Positions 35,086 through 43,774 of a stretch of 64,000 bases of DNA are shown in pieces. The DNA lies in assembly GCA_900466475.1 (NCBI GenBank), contig UBMI01000003.1, forward strand, positions 310,001 to 374,000, read 5' to 3'. Position 1 is the first letter of the stretch, and the number at the start of each line of letters is the position of its first letter. The position numbers and the translations under genes were made by a program. A model generated the notes under the pieces. That model saw only the letters and a program-made list of their open reading frames with translations. It made no database searches and was not told the origin of the DNA. This DNA comes from Hyphomicrobiales bacterium. GTDB lineage: Bacteria > Pseudomonadota > Alphaproteobacteria > Rhizobiales > Rhizobiaceae.

Positions 35086-35333
35086 GCGTCGTCGCTCCAG
35101 CCCTCAGCAGCTATCTCGTTCATTTCCTCGATGGTCAGCGCCTTTGTGGACTTGCCGGCGTGCCGTCCGATAAAACTGCCGATCGTGCCGGTCGCCCGGA
35201 CAGCGCGGATTCGTAACTCGCCGCCAGGCAGCTTTTCGAATTCGATCCGTTCTCCGGGTTTCACACCAAGATGGGCAAGGAGGTCGCGCTTAAGGGTAAC
35301 CTGGCCTTTCATGGAGAGAGCAACTGAAGGCAT
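35082..35333 (-). CDS. AbrB/SpoVT-type antitoxin
   Basis: 83-aa antitoxin with an N-terminal AbrB swapped-hairpin DNA-binding fold (VALSMKGQVTLKRDLLAHLGVKPGERIEFEKLPGGELRIRAV) and a C-terminal tail (IEEMNEIAAEGW) that should wrap the PIN toxin. GGAGAA six bases before ATG 35333 sets the start. Expected to neutralise the toxin and repress the pair's promoter. Plasmid location suggests a role in maintenance. Confidence 0.92.
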   Translation of the reverse strand: MPSVALSMKGQVTLKRDLLAHLGVKPGERIEFEKLPGGELRIRAVRATGTIGSFIGRHAGKSTKALTIEEMNEIAAEGWSDDA

Positions 35334-35674
35334 GAAAAGTTCTCCGCACTGCATTTGCGACAAAGTAATGTAAATTTTTCTTACTTTCAAGCGATGAATG
35401 GAAATGTCCGCTCCGGTGAAGCTGAGGATGGCGACACATGCCGGCTTCAACCAGGGAATGGCCACCTTCGTCGCTCCGGATGGGTTCCGCTCGAGCGGTG
35501 AGTCAAGCTTGGTGCCTGCCGAGCGAATTTATCTGCAGCGAGATACTGAAAGGCGGAAAGCCGCGTTTTTGCGCGTTGTTGGTGCAAAAGTATCTTCGCC
35601 GATCCGAGTTCAGCACAGATCGTTTGAGCTAGCGTGCCGGTCAGAAATCCGCAGAGCTTCACGAACCTATCCCA
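35334..35674. other. Gap between antitoxin and DUF1398 genes
   Basis: About 340 bases holding the toxin-antitoxin promoter. A minus-strand frame here has no recognisable content. Confidence 0.35.
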
Positions 35675-36076
35675 TTACTTCGGGAAGTGTTCGACATGTG
35701 TCTCTGCGGTGCGCCCGAAATAGACGACGCGGCGGCCCAGGAACGAGACGAGGTACCCCGCGCAGCCGGCGTCCTTCACTTTTTCGCTGAAGGCGACGTA
35801 GCTGTAGTCTGCGGGATTCGCCTGCGCCCACCGCACCAGGCGCTCGATTTCGGTGGGGTCGAAGGCTTCGGTGACGCTCCCTGCGGAGGGCTCCATATCC
35901 ATCGTCACGTTGTCGCCGTCCGGCAGGTAGTAGGTCTGACTGTTCCGACGATAGTCGACCATGTAGCATTCAAAGCCTGCGTTGGTCAGCTTGCCAACGA
36001 TCTCCGGAAAGCTCAGTCTGCCACTATGGGCAGCATGCAGGCAGGTTTCGGCAATAGAAATGCGCTCCGCGTCCAT
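35675..36076 (-). CDS. DUF1398 family protein
   Basis: 133-aa cytoplasmic protein of the DUF1398 family. Seen: FPEIVGKLTNAGFECYMVDYRRNSQTYYLPDG, then IERLVRWAQANPADYSYVAFSEKVKDAGCAGYLVSFLGRRVVYFGRTAETHVEHFP, the usual ending. Function unknown; members are small stress-linked proteins. It follows the MarR gene by 40 bp on the same strand and is probably its co-transcribed target. Confidence 0.9.
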   Translation of the reverse strand: MDAERISIAETCLHAAHSGRLSFPEIVGKLTNAGFECYMVDYRRNSQTYYLPDGDNVTMDMEPSAGSVTEAFDPTEIERLVRWAQANPADYSYVAFSEKVKDAGCAGYLVSFLGRRVVYFGRTAETHVEHFPK

Positions 36077-36116
36077 GGCGGGTTCCTGTCATAGCGATGT
36101 TCAACTGTGCCCGCGG

Positions 36117-36569
36117 TCAGTCCACCGGGGTCGTTTTAAGCCCGCGCCGCTCGGCGAGATCCCTCAGGATACGGTCGAGCTTTTTGTGCTCTTCCTTCGT
36201 CAACACACCGAAGAACTCGATGTCATTTGCGTCGGCAAACGAGGCTAGAACCGGAACCTTGGCTTTTCCCTCTTTCGTCAGACAGAGGCTGTGAACACGC
36301 TTGTCACTAGCGCTTTCCGTCCGATCGATCAGGCCTTTTGCCAGCAGCCTCTCCGCAAGCTTGCTGATGGCGCCCTTGGTCATGCCCATCCTGTTCGCCA
36401 GGATCGATGGTGGCGTAGGATCCTTGTCGTATAGCGCCCGCATGAACGACCATTCCGCCACGGTGACGCCTTCAGTCTCGACCTTGCGGGCGAATGCCTG
36501 CGATACGGCGTTGGACACCATGCGCATCCAGAACCCGGTATGATCGGTCAACTCGGAAACCGCCATCAT
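36117..36569 (-). CDS. MarR-family transcriptional regulator
   Basis: 150-aa winged-helix regulator: EWSFMRALYDKDPTPPSILANRMGMTKGAISKLAERLLAKGLIDRTESASDKRVHSLCLTKEG, with the DxR wing motif (SDKRVHSL). Expected to be a dimeric, ligand-released repressor of its own operon. A large inverted repeat lies just upstream of the start (36583-36622). Operon with DUF1398. Confidence 0.93.
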   Translation of the reverse strand: MMAVSELTDHTGFWMRMVSNAVSQAFARKVETEGVTVAEWSFMRALYDKDPTPPSILANRMGMTKGAISKLAERLLAKGLIDRTESASDKRVHSLCLTKEGKAKVPVLASFADANDIEFFGVLTKEEHKKLDRILRDLAERRGLKTTPVD

Positions 36570-36582
36570 CAGTCACCTCCCC

Positions 36583-36624
36583 GTTGACCAGGAAACAATC
36601 ACAATATAGTTTCCTAGTCAACTA
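36583..36624. promoter_or_regulatory. Inverted repeat, probable MarR operator
   Basis: GTTGACCAGGAAAC (36583-36596) and GTTTCCTAGTCAAC (36609-36622) are inverted with 13 of 14 bases matching. The distal arm is inside an 18-bp near-palindrome TAGTT-N2-CTAG-N2-AACTA (36607-36624), typical in size for one MarR dimer site. It begins 14 bp upstream of the marR start. Confidence 0.75.
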
Positions 36625-36747
36625 CGCCTCCGCGGACGGCCGAGGGGTGTGGCCGGCCTCCCATCTATCATCTTAATGAATCGGTTCGGCCGGATCGATT
36701 CAAACTTGTCGTTGGACGCGCAGAGTAAAGCTGGCGATCCTGCAGGT

Positions 36748-37005
36748 ATGACAACCCAACTCTACCAGCTCTACTGCCAGCGGATCGACGAGACGCAAAA
36801 CGTGGCGCGCTACTATACCTTGTCGATCCAGCCAACGCTGTTCGGAGAGATCGCGGTCATGCGCAGTTGGGGCCGGATCGGCAAGGCCGGCGGTGAGAAG
36901 AGTGAACTCTTTTCGAGCGAAGAGCAGGCGATATCACATTTCCTCGATATTGCCCGCAGGAAGCGCAGGCGGGGATATGTCCCCAGGGGCGCTTCGAGAG
37001 CGTAA
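36748..37005 (+). CDS. WGR-domain protein
   Basis: 85-aa protein made of one WGR domain: YTLSIQPTLFGEIAVMRSWGRIGKAGGEKSELFSSEEQAISHFLDIARRKRRRGY, with the Trp-Gly-Arg motif intact. WGR domains occur in PARPs and MolR-like proteins and bind nucleic acids; stand-alone rhizobial copies have no known role. ATG 36748 gives the usual N-terminus; an in-frame ATG at 36676 is possible. Divergent from marR. Confidence 0.88.
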   Translation: MTTQLYQLYCQRIDETQNVARYYTLSIQPTLFGEIAVMRSWGRIGKAGGEKSELFSSEEQAISHFLDIARRKRRRGYVPRGASRA

Positions 37006-37629
37006 CTGAGACCGTGAGGGTATTAGGGATAAGCCAGCTCTGGCCGAAAGTCCGTCCGTAGAACCTTTGTCAGCCGCGTGTGCTTCTGAAACGGAAACGG
37101 GCGCATTATCCTGACCCTGCTAGAGAACTGGATCGCACCAGATCGACTGTTCGCGAGCGGCGCCCTTCAATCTCCTGCACTGCTTTGTTTTGACAAAGAA
37201 CGGCTTGGCATGGCGCCTAAATCCTCCGCGCGAATCTCTAGCCGGTCAATATCCGTTGCGCGGGACCTCGCAACCGGCCTTCGGCGAGGAGCCTCCGACC
37301 GGGCGAGCGGTTTCGTCAGCGTGTTGGATGGCCCTCGCACCACCTCCTGGCGCTCGCAGGAGCGTCCGGCCGAACCGTTTGCGGGTCATGGTGCGGTGAG
37401 TTTCAGGAGCCATTGGCATTGCCGTTTTGCACTTGCTCTTCGCTGCCCATCGTTACTGCGCGCAAGCAGGGGTCGCTCCTGAAGCATCGCCATCCTGCTT
37501 GATTCACCATCCTGAACACGCGCCGCGATCGGCGACCGTTTGGGGCGACAGCATCAGACTTTGGTCCCTGTTTTCCTCGATATCCGCTGTCCTATGTCAC
37601 ATCCGCCGAGTTGGAAAAATGGGTGAAAC
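37006..37629. other. Gap without a convincing gene
   Basis: About 620 bases with only low-complexity, Arg/Ser-rich frames on the plus strand and no start signals. Confidence 0.35.
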
Positions 37630-37800
37630 ATGTTCTGGTGGATCTTCTGCGCCTACTTGTCCCTACAGGGCTTCATTGCATCCGGGATATTGCTATTGTT
37701 GCTGAGAGAAAGACTGAAAGCATCCAGGACACCCGCACCGGATACAAGTCAGCTCAGGCCGCAAAATAGCATGCAGCCCCAGGATCAGCGGCACGCTTAG
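37630..37800 (+). CDS. Small single-span membrane protein (56 aa)
   Basis: MFWWIFCAYLSLQGFIASGILLLLLRERLK forms one N-terminal helix, followed by a Pro/Gln-rich cytoplasmic or periplasmic tail ending QPQDQRHA. No family recognised and only a weak GGTGA upstream. Supported by membrane-protein composition in an otherwise empty region. Confidence 0.45.
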   Translation: MFWWIFCAYLSLQGFIASGILLLLLRERLKASRTPAPDTSQLRPQNSMQPQDQRHA

Positions 37801-37953
37801 GAATGATCGCGCGCAAAGCTGCTCGTCTCCGATGCCTCGTTATCATGTGGAGACCGGCGACACTTCGATTGTCGAGCTCATATAGGCTATCGTCACATGT
37901 GCTGACCAGATAGGCGAGACGCCGAATGACGCGGGCAGCGACCATTCATAGCG

Positions 37954-38208
37954 TCAGCCATCCATATTCCAGGCGAATCCTTTGTCGAGGTCTTTAACAC
38001 TCGCGAGGATGTCAACAATAATGAAATTGATCTCGACCCGGTGCTTGTCTACCAGATCCCTCGAAAAATATCGGCCCATATATTCTTCAATACTTCGGCG
38101 CGTTATCGGAATACCTGCAGCCGTCAAAGCTGAGGCAGCTCGCAGAACCAACAGATTCGCTTCGATGCCATACACGGTGTCTTCGAAATTTGTCGTTGCA
38201 ACACCCAT
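37954..38208 (-). CDS. Hypothetical protein (84 aa)
   Basis: Helical protein beginning MGVATTNFEDTVYGIEANLLVLRAASALTAAGIPITRRSIEEYMGRYFSRDLVDKHRVEINFIIVDILA. The composition is good from the ATG at 38208 on; the in-frame extension to 38583 is poor and probably not translated. No domain recognised. Confidence 0.45.
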   Translation of the reverse strand: MGVATTNFEDTVYGIEANLLVLRAASALTAAGIPITRRSIEEYMGRYFSRDLVDKHRVEINFIIVDILASVKDLDKGFAWNMDG

Positions 38209-38777
38209 GGCGTCCCTCTTTTTTTGCTCATATCGTGCCAACGCAAACTTGGACCGCTGCACCCGCACGGTAGATGAGGGTTCGTTCAGGGCTCTTAAGT
38301 GGCGTCCCCGTTCGCGCATCGCGACAGGACGCCAGTTATTTGGAGCTGTTCCTGAGCAAGCTTGTGAACCCGCAAACATTGCCCTGTTATCGTCGCGCTC
38401 ATCGAGGAGCGAAGGATTATCGGAGAGGACCTGGAGCGCGCGTTCGGTAAGCCGCTCCGTCCCCTGGTCTGCTGTCACATAACGTCGGGCCGATTCTTGA
38501 AGTTTTGCTCGAGCAGAACGATTTCGGAAGTAAAGCACGATATACCCGTTCATTTTCGGGTCGAGGGGTGCACCCACAAACACTTAGCCTTCAGCGCCAA
38601 CGATCTCCGTATGCTGATGATGACGACATTTCTACGCGATAGGGCAGCTTTTAGGAAGGTCGCACGCATTTGAGTACGCTGGCGCACCGAGCCCTTGATT
38701 GCTCAATCAGGAGCAATGACCAGCTGCGATGAAGAACACGGCTTATCTCAGCGTAGGTACGCGCTCGGAAGAATCAG
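38209..38777. other. Gap with an extended but doubtful frame
   Basis: The minus-strand frame of the 84-aa protein stays open to 38583 but encodes no recognisable content; the rest of the stretch shows nothing. Confidence 0.3.
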
Positions 38778-38990
38778 CTAGTCGTCTCGGAACCGAGCCA
38801 TGAGATCCATGGGGGCTACGTCGGAGCAGAAACATTCTGAACAGATGCCGAAACCATCCTCGTCGAAGTCGCACGTGCTCTTTCTTTGACGGCAGCAATC
38901 GCAGAGGACGGTTCCGCGGTTCGAGAGTCTCGCCGGGGGCAGGATCTCGGCAAGAGGACTTTCTTCCAGACGATCGATGGGTTCTGGCAT
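38778..38990 (-). CDS. Small Cys-rich, probable zinc-binding protein (70 aa)
   Basis: CDCCRQRKSTCDFDEDGFGICSECF holds five Cys in CxCC and CxxC spacing, suggesting a zinc ribbon. AAGGGACG upstream of ATG 38990 supports the start. No family name can be given; similar small proteins occur in rhizobia. Confidence 0.6.
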   Translation of the reverse strand: MPEPIDRLEESPLAEILPPARLSNRGTVLCDCCRQRKSTCDFDEDGFGICSECFCSDVAPMDLMARFRDD

Positions 38991-39232
38991 GATGACGTCC
39001 CTTAGTTCCTATGGAGCATGAGATAGGAGCGACCGTCGACGCTTTCCAGATCGCGGGCGTGGGCGCCGTTTTCTTGGTCGGCGAGGTCGACGGCTCAACT
39101 GAGGAAGGGCCGGTTATAAGTCTCGATCAGATGTAATTTATGCTTGGTCAGGTATTCGCGATTTATGCCGAGACATTTCAACCGAGCGGTTGGGTATCAG
39201 CAGGAGCGACGAGCGTCTCTCCTGGTCAGAAG

Positions 39233-39886
39233 TCAGATCCCCAGCAATGGCTGTATGAGCCGCAACAATCTGCTCTTGAATCGGAGCGGGGCATCGGTGA
39301 CGGCGAGACAAATGCAGTCTCTCCCAGGGTTGGCTCTCGGCTGATGCGTTAGATTGCCGTCAGCGATCTCTATGTCCCCTCTTCCAAAAGTCGAGATTTC
39401 GTCGCTAAAGCTCCCATCGAGGACAAGCGTGAGTTCCAGCCCGCCGTGCGAATGCTCCGGGACCGGCTGACCGGCGGGGATCTTAAGCAATCTAACTGAC
39501 GTCGTTTTGTCCCCGATCGGAATTATCATTTGCGCGGCACCCCGGCCCAGTGAGCGCCACCTTAAGCCACCTGCAGCGTCGATATAGGTTCTGAGCGGTT
39601 CCGGGTAGGTGAGATCGGACGAGGAACGCTTTTTCATTCGAACGGCTTTTTCCATGTGCCCTGCCTCGATCCTGTCCTTAATACGACGCCAGCTTTCAGT
39701 GACATCGTCTCTTTCCGCATTTTCGCGTTCAAGAAAGTACCCCCCCACGCTTTCGAGCGTCCGCATTTCTGATCGGCATGCGGGGCATAAGGCGAGATGG
39801 GTAGCGACGGCAACACTCCATCCCTCGGCAAGGGTGCCCGCGCAGTATTGCATCAGCATGTCACCATCCAGATGATGTGCGATCAT
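39233..39886 (-). CDS. chrR: ChrR-family anti-sigma factor with cupin domain
   Basis: 217-aa zinc-dependent anti-sigma factor. Seen: the N-terminal ZAS domain HHLDGDMLMQYCAGTLAEGWSVAVATHLALCPACR with the His...His-x3-Cys-x2-Cys zinc set, and a C-terminal cupin (about residues 110-205) RLLKIPAGQPVPEHSHGGLELTLVLDGSFSDEISTFGRGDIEIADG. In Rhodobacter sphaeroides ChrR holds RpoE inactive and releases it on singlet oxygen. ATG 39886 overlaps the sigma-factor stop in ATGA, so the pair is coupled and made in equal amounts. Confidence 0.93.
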   Translation of the reverse strand: MIAHHLDGDMLMQYCAGTLAEGWSVAVATHLALCPACRSEMRTLESVGGYFLERENAERDDVTESWRRIKDRIEAGHMEKAVRMKKRSSSDLTYPEPLRTYIDAAGGLRWRSLGRGAAQMIIPIGDKTTSVRLLKIPAGQPVPEHSHGGLELTLVLDGSFSDEISTFGRGDIEIADGNLTHQPRANPGRDCICLAVTDAPLRFKSRLLRLIQPLLGI

Positions 39887-40422
39887 TTGGCTTGTTCCTG
39901 AAGCGCTAGGCGTAGTTTCTCGCATGCAAGTCGGATCCTCGATTTCACTGTTCCAATAGGGAGGTTTAGTCTGTCAGCTATCATCGAATGCGTGAGACCG
40001 TCGAAGAACGACATCCGCAAAACCTCCATGTGCTTACCGCTCAGGGCAATCATTGCGCGGTTCAATGCTGCCGCGTCCTGCTCTCGCTCGATCTTCGCGT
40101 CTGCCGTTTCAAGCTCATCCGGCACGAGAGCTGGATCGTTCTCGTCGAACGCCGGTCGCGTGCCTCTACGAACAGAGTCAATCATCTGGTTTCTTGCAAT
40201 CGTGTAGATCCACGTCGACGCCTGCGCCTTGGCGGCATCGAAGAGCGCAGCCTTGTGCCAAACGCGCATCATAGTCTCCTGAGCCAATTCCTCGGCCAGA
40301 ACGCGATCACCCTTCGTCATCCGCATCATGTAAGAACGCACTCGCGGATAGAAATGCCCGTATAGGATTTCGAATGCGCCAACATCACGCGAGTTCGCTA
40401 TCGCCGACATCAAACCAATCAT
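39883..40422 (-). CDS. rpoE: RpoE-type ECF sigma factor (partner of ChrR)
   Basis: ECF sigma factor of the RpoE-ChrR group. Seen: region 2 AFEILYGHFYPRVRSYMMRMTKGDRVLAEELAQETMMRVWHKAALFDAAKAQASTWIYTIARNQMIDSVRR and region 4 LSGKHMEVLRMSFFDGLTHSMIADRLNLPIGTVKSRIRLACEKLRLAL, both very close to the Rhodobacter protein. The frame is open to an ATG at 40551, but a TGATC-N18-TAACA promoter at 40557-40584 would start transcription at about 40550, so the ATG at 40422 (179 aa) is preferred. Probable targets include the lipid cluster at 25-31 kb. Confidence 0.9.
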   Translation of the reverse strand: MIGLMSAIANSRDVGAFEILYGHFYPRVRSYMMRMTKGDRVLAEELAQETMMRVWHKAALFDAAKAQASTWIYTIARNQMIDSVRRGTRPAFDENDPALVPDELETADAKIEREQDAAALNRAMIALSGKHMEVLRMSFFDGLTHSMIADRLNLPIGTVKSRIRLACEKLRLALQEQAK

Positions 40423-40556
40423 CTGGTCCGCGCCGAGAGCAAGCCTCTCATCCTCCAAAACTCTGGCCTTTCGCTCCCTGCCCAGCTTTGGCCGCACGAT
40501 TGCCTTGGCGCAGTCAGCTCGACGGGATCCAATCCGCAGATATGTGTTCATGCGAA

Positions 40557-40584
40557 TGTTACGCAGCCCAGGAAAACCAGATCA
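40557..40584 (-). promoter_or_regulatory. Candidate autoregulatory RpoE promoter
   Basis: On the minus strand TGATC (40584-40580), 18 bp, TAACA (40561-40557). As I recall, Rhodobacter RpoE promoters read TGATC(C)-N18-TAAGA, including the one in front of rpoE itself; the spacing matches exactly with one -10 mismatch. Confidence 0.55.
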
Positions 40585-41401
40585 CAAAAAAGAGGGGCAC
40601 TTTGTCATGGTCGCCGACACGTTTGGCTGCCGGCGGTGATTTAGTGCCCTGATTTCCGCCACAGGGCTGATCTGCTCCGCCCATTCGGTCAAGCATGACG
40701 AGATCGCCTGTCACGGCACGCTGAATGCCTGGGCAAACAGGTCGGTCTGAAGGGCGCCGTTCCGCTGCGCAAAGCCAACTTGACGAAGAGGAAGCAACAG
40801 ACAAGAAACTCACGCGCTCGTCGAGACGGCCGCCGACGTCAGCGGCAACGCTAAAAGCGCCTGATACCAAGGGCTTTTCAGGCGATGGCAGACCTGTTGA
40901 CGCACGACGGCCAATAGTGGTCGGTCATATAATCGGGCCGGTAGTGGCGACAACTGCGACAGAGAAATGGATTGCAAAACCGATCTGAAGTTTGAAGAAC
41001 CCCACGGATGAGGGGATAGCAATGCCCGTCACACGTTCGCGAGCCTCGAAGCCTTCGAGATCGGCTTGTTGCAAACGCCTTTGCCCTTCCACACGAAGCT
41101 TTGAAACTTGGTCGGCCCCGGCATAAAGTGCCGCCGCGCCATAAAGTCCGCCCTCAATCACCTTGAACAAACTTACGGCCTCTTATTCTAACCCCAGCAA
41201 CCCATAGGCTTTCGTTCAAGACCGCTGCGGAAGGCGATTTGAGATGCCGGACGTGGGACAAAGCGGCGACAGTGACGAAGACCCGCGCGGGCACCAGGTA
41301 TGTCTATCAGGTCCAATATGTGCAGCAGCAGAGCACGCGCCTGGAACAAGCACGGCCGACGGCGATTTCTCTAGTCGAGCAAGCAAAAAAGGAAGACCGT
41401 T
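40585..41401. other. Gap with one doubtful frame
   Basis: About 800 bases. A minus-strand TTG-started frame (41170-40925, 81 aa, FKVIEGGLYGAAALYAGADQ...) has a plausible helical first half and AGAGG upstream but then turns hydrophobic and unfamiliar; it may be a truncated gene. A GGAAC at about 41351 is followed by GATT after 16 bp, too weak to call. Confidence 0.3.
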
Positions 41402-41695
41402 ATGCGCAGGTTCATCGCAGCTATCTCGATCATTCTCACCGCCTCCGGGGCCGTTCCCGCACTCGCCCAGACGTTCGGCGACATGGACTCCAGTGGCCGC
41501 TTCGGTGGCATGCCGCCAGGCACCGACCGGTACCGGCAGGATTATGATCAGGGTGGGATGTCAATTCCGATCGACCCCGTCGAAACAGGTAGCGTCACTG
41601 TCGTGCGCCCCCCAAAGGCAGAATGCCCGCAGCAGGGAACGCGAGAGTGGCGTGCACAGAGGGCCGATGGCACGTTGAAGGAGGAATGCCGATAA
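41402..41695 (+). CDS. Small secreted protein (97 aa)
   Basis: Clear signal peptide MRRFIAAISIILTASGAVPALAQ with a cleavage site after AxA (about residue 22), then a Gly/Asp-rich mature protein ending in two Cys (ECPQQG, EECR) that could form a disulfide. AAGGAAG precedes ATG 41402. No family recognised; periplasmic. Confidence 0.7.
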   Translation: MRRFIAAISIILTASGAVPALAQTFGDMDSSGRFGGMPPGTDRYRQDYDQGGMSIPIDPVETGSVTVVRPPKAECPQQGTREWRAQRADGTLKEECR

Positions 41696-41748
41696 GCAAG
41701 TTCCAGCGTTCTCTGGTCAGCGGAGCGCACGGCTAGACTTCGATCAAA

Positions 41749-41773
41749 CCGCGCGGGGTACGTTCCCGCGCGG
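41749..41773. terminator. Perfect 9-bp GC hairpin
   Basis: CCGCGCGGG, loop GTACGTT, CCCGCGCGG, 54 bp after the secreted-protein stop. Very stable, but not followed by a T run. Confidence 0.45.
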
Positions 41774-41978
41774 CCGGCCGGCTTAGGGTTGGTTTAAGAA
41801 CACCGAAGGCTCGTTATTCTGCCGACTTGGAAGACGCGCCGTCGATCATCGTGGCCTTCTCTTGCAGCTTCCTCCCTGACCGCGCAAACCTGGGATTCTC
41901 CGTGCGACCGATCACGTCGCGGGGGCGGAACAATCAAGAAGCTGTTCCATTACGCCCCAATAAACTGTGGAGTTTCGA

Positions 41979-42191
41979 ATGACCGTGGCGACGACATCCG
42001 AGCGCAAGCGCCCTGTGCGCGGCCAGCCCTATTCCCTCGAAGAATTCGAACAAAAATATGCTCTCGATCGAGAGAGCGCCAAGGCCATTTTTGAGCGTTT
42101 CGGCCCGTCGTCGATCGAACTCGACCTTTTGATGGCGGCGAAGAAACGCACGCCTTCCATCCATGCGATAACGGAAGACCTCCGCTTCTGA
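41979..42191 (+). CDS. Small hypothetical protein (70 aa)
   Basis: MTVATTSERKRPVRGQPYSLEEFEQKYALDRESAKAIFERFGPSSIELDLLMAAKKRTPSIHAITEDLRF: helical, basic N-terminus, acidic middle. The SLEEFEQKYALDRESAKAIFERFGPS part resembles short DUF3606-type proteins of alphaproteobacteria, but I am not certain. GGAG seven bases before ATG 41979. Confidence 0.6.
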   Translation: MTVATTSERKRPVRGQPYSLEEFEQKYALDRESAKAIFERFGPSSIELDLLMAAKKRTPSIHAITEDLRF

Positions 42192-42648
42192 GTTGTTGAA
42201 AAGCGCTGGACGATGTTGCCGCATGCTGTTGCCGCATAGTGCAACATCATTGGAGGGAGTTCGGCGCCAAGGCAGCGCTTTTTTCGGTGCAGGAGCGAAG
42301 GCCACTTGTCATGACCTTGATTGCGCTTGCCTACGCAGAACGGTGACGCTGCCAACCGGAACAGGAGCCGTGAGGGGCGAAAGGAGCTATCTTGCCAATG
42401 TCGACTTCGGCGAACGAGAACCGGCGGTGACTGATGGTGGGTCTTATTCAAACATACGTTCTGCTGGGCGGCTTTTGCCTTCGGGCGTCTTGAGATTTGC
42501 CCAGACGATGCCGCCACGTCGGCTGATAACACGGCCGACAGCCCGCGGGCGTAGGTCCCGCCCCCCCAAAAGGGTAGGGATTAGGGTGATTCAACCTGAC
42601 CGAAAGTCGGCTAACCTCCCCTCCGTGAGACCTTAATGGCGAGGCGCT
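42192..42648. other. Gap with a short direct repeat
   Basis: About 460 bases without a gene. TGTTGCCGCAT occurs twice (42214-42224 and 42227-42237), a 13-bp-period repeat of unknown meaning. Confidence 0.35.
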
Positions 42649-42876
42649 ATGCTGATCGAGATTTTCAGGCAAGGGGCAGATGCGCCCGAAATCTTCGACG
42701 TGCTGGTCAGTGAAGAAGGGCAGATGTCCTATGTAACGGACCGGCCGAGGAAAGCACATCTTCGCATCGTCGTGCACACGCCGCAAAAGCACATCAATAC
42801 CAATGCGGCGAGCGGCCTCTTTCGCATCATTCATTCCTATGGAGAATGCACGGTGCGCTTCATCGGTTTTGAATGA
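42649..42876 (+). CDS. Small hypothetical protein (75 aa)
   Basis: MLIEIFRQGADAPEIFDVLVSEEGQMSYVTDRPRKAHLRIVVHTPQKHINTNAASGLFRIIHSYGECTVRFIGFE: compact alpha/beta composition and a GCGAGG ribosome binding site. No family recognised. Confidence 0.55.
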   Translation: MLIEIFRQGADAPEIFDVLVSEEGQMSYVTDRPRKAHLRIVVHTPQKHINTNAASGLFRIIHSYGECTVRFIGFE

Positions 42877-43061
42877 CCTTCGTCCGGCTGCCGACAAGAT
42901 GGCAGCGCCGTGGCCCAGCGTACTAATGGAGGAGCCGCCGTTGGCGACCGATCAAGGCGCACCGCCATTGCCGATGGATCAGCTCGTCATCCCACCGAAG
43001 TGAAGGATCGATTTGCATCCTTTCGCTTGTTCCTCAAGGTTCGATCCGTCTTGGCAGCCGT

Positions 43062-43544
43062 CTATTTCGAGAGCGAAGAACGGCGCTTAAGAAGGGCGGC
43101 CCTGATGAGCTCGTTCTTAGTTGGTTGTGGGGGCTCAGAGTCTGGCGTTTTTTCGACCGCAAGCCCGCCCTGTTTCATTTCGAGGAAGCGGCGTTGCGCT
43201 TCTAGGCGATCAGCCTCGGACACTGCTTCAACGACGGCGCCTTCCAGATCATGTCGCATCGCGTCGGGCTGGGCGCTCGCAAAATAGTAGCGCTTCAGCC
43301 GGACATAGACTGCAGTTGCCCGTCTCAGCTTCGTCACGCCGACCTCTGGCTTCAGTAGAGGCCGGATGTCCTCGAAGATACCCCGCGCAAAGGGTCGGAT
43401 GGGATCACCAGCCTTCTGCGGCAAGACGTTGATCGGTCGAACGAGAAGCGCGTTGATCGCCCCCGCTTTATCGACATCACGCTGCGTGGCGGCAATCGGG
43501 CTACAGCTTTCGGTCCAGCGCCTTGTCATTGGTTCCCCTGTCAT
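43062..43544 (-). CDS. ProQ/FinO-domain RNA chaperone
   Basis: 160-aa RNA-binding protein with a ProQ/FinO domain (about residues 25-110): INALLVRPINVLPQKAGDPIRPFARGIFEDIRPLLKPEVGVTKLRRATAVYVRLKRYYFASAQPDAMRHDLEG. The C-terminal part is charged and probably flexible (LEAQRRFLEMKQ, ALLKRRSSLSK). FinO/ProQ proteins bind stem-loop RNAs and help antisense RNAs pair; on plasmids they often control transfer or replication. GAGGA before ATG 43544 sets the start; the in-frame extension to 44048 is noise. Confidence 0.88.
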   Translation of the reverse strand: MTGEPMTRRWTESCSPIAATQRDVDKAGAINALLVRPINVLPQKAGDPIRPFARGIFEDIRPLLKPEVGVTKLRRATAVYVRLKRYYFASAQPDAMRHDLEGAVVEAVSEADRLEAQRRFLEMKQGGLAVEKTPDSEPPQPTKNELIRAALLKRRSSLSK

Positions 43545-43774
43545 TTCGGTCCTCGCTCGCTTGTCACAGGAATTTAACGAACCGATGAAAATTGGCACGC
43601 TCCTATTCGAGAAGAGCTTTTTTTCTTCAATCGGAGCGCCCACCGTACGCCAGCGGACAAATGCCGGCTTGCGACCCGAATCGTGGTCTCCTCTCGACAG
43701 AGGTCGAACCATCATCTTGGCCTCTCTCACACAACGGATCGCTTTTGGCCGATCAATAAATGAGGACCGATAAA

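Noticed and set aside
40925..41170. 81-aa TTG-started frame on the minus strand
   Set aside because: The first half is plausible but the ending is unfamiliar and the start is weak; mentioned only within the gap description.
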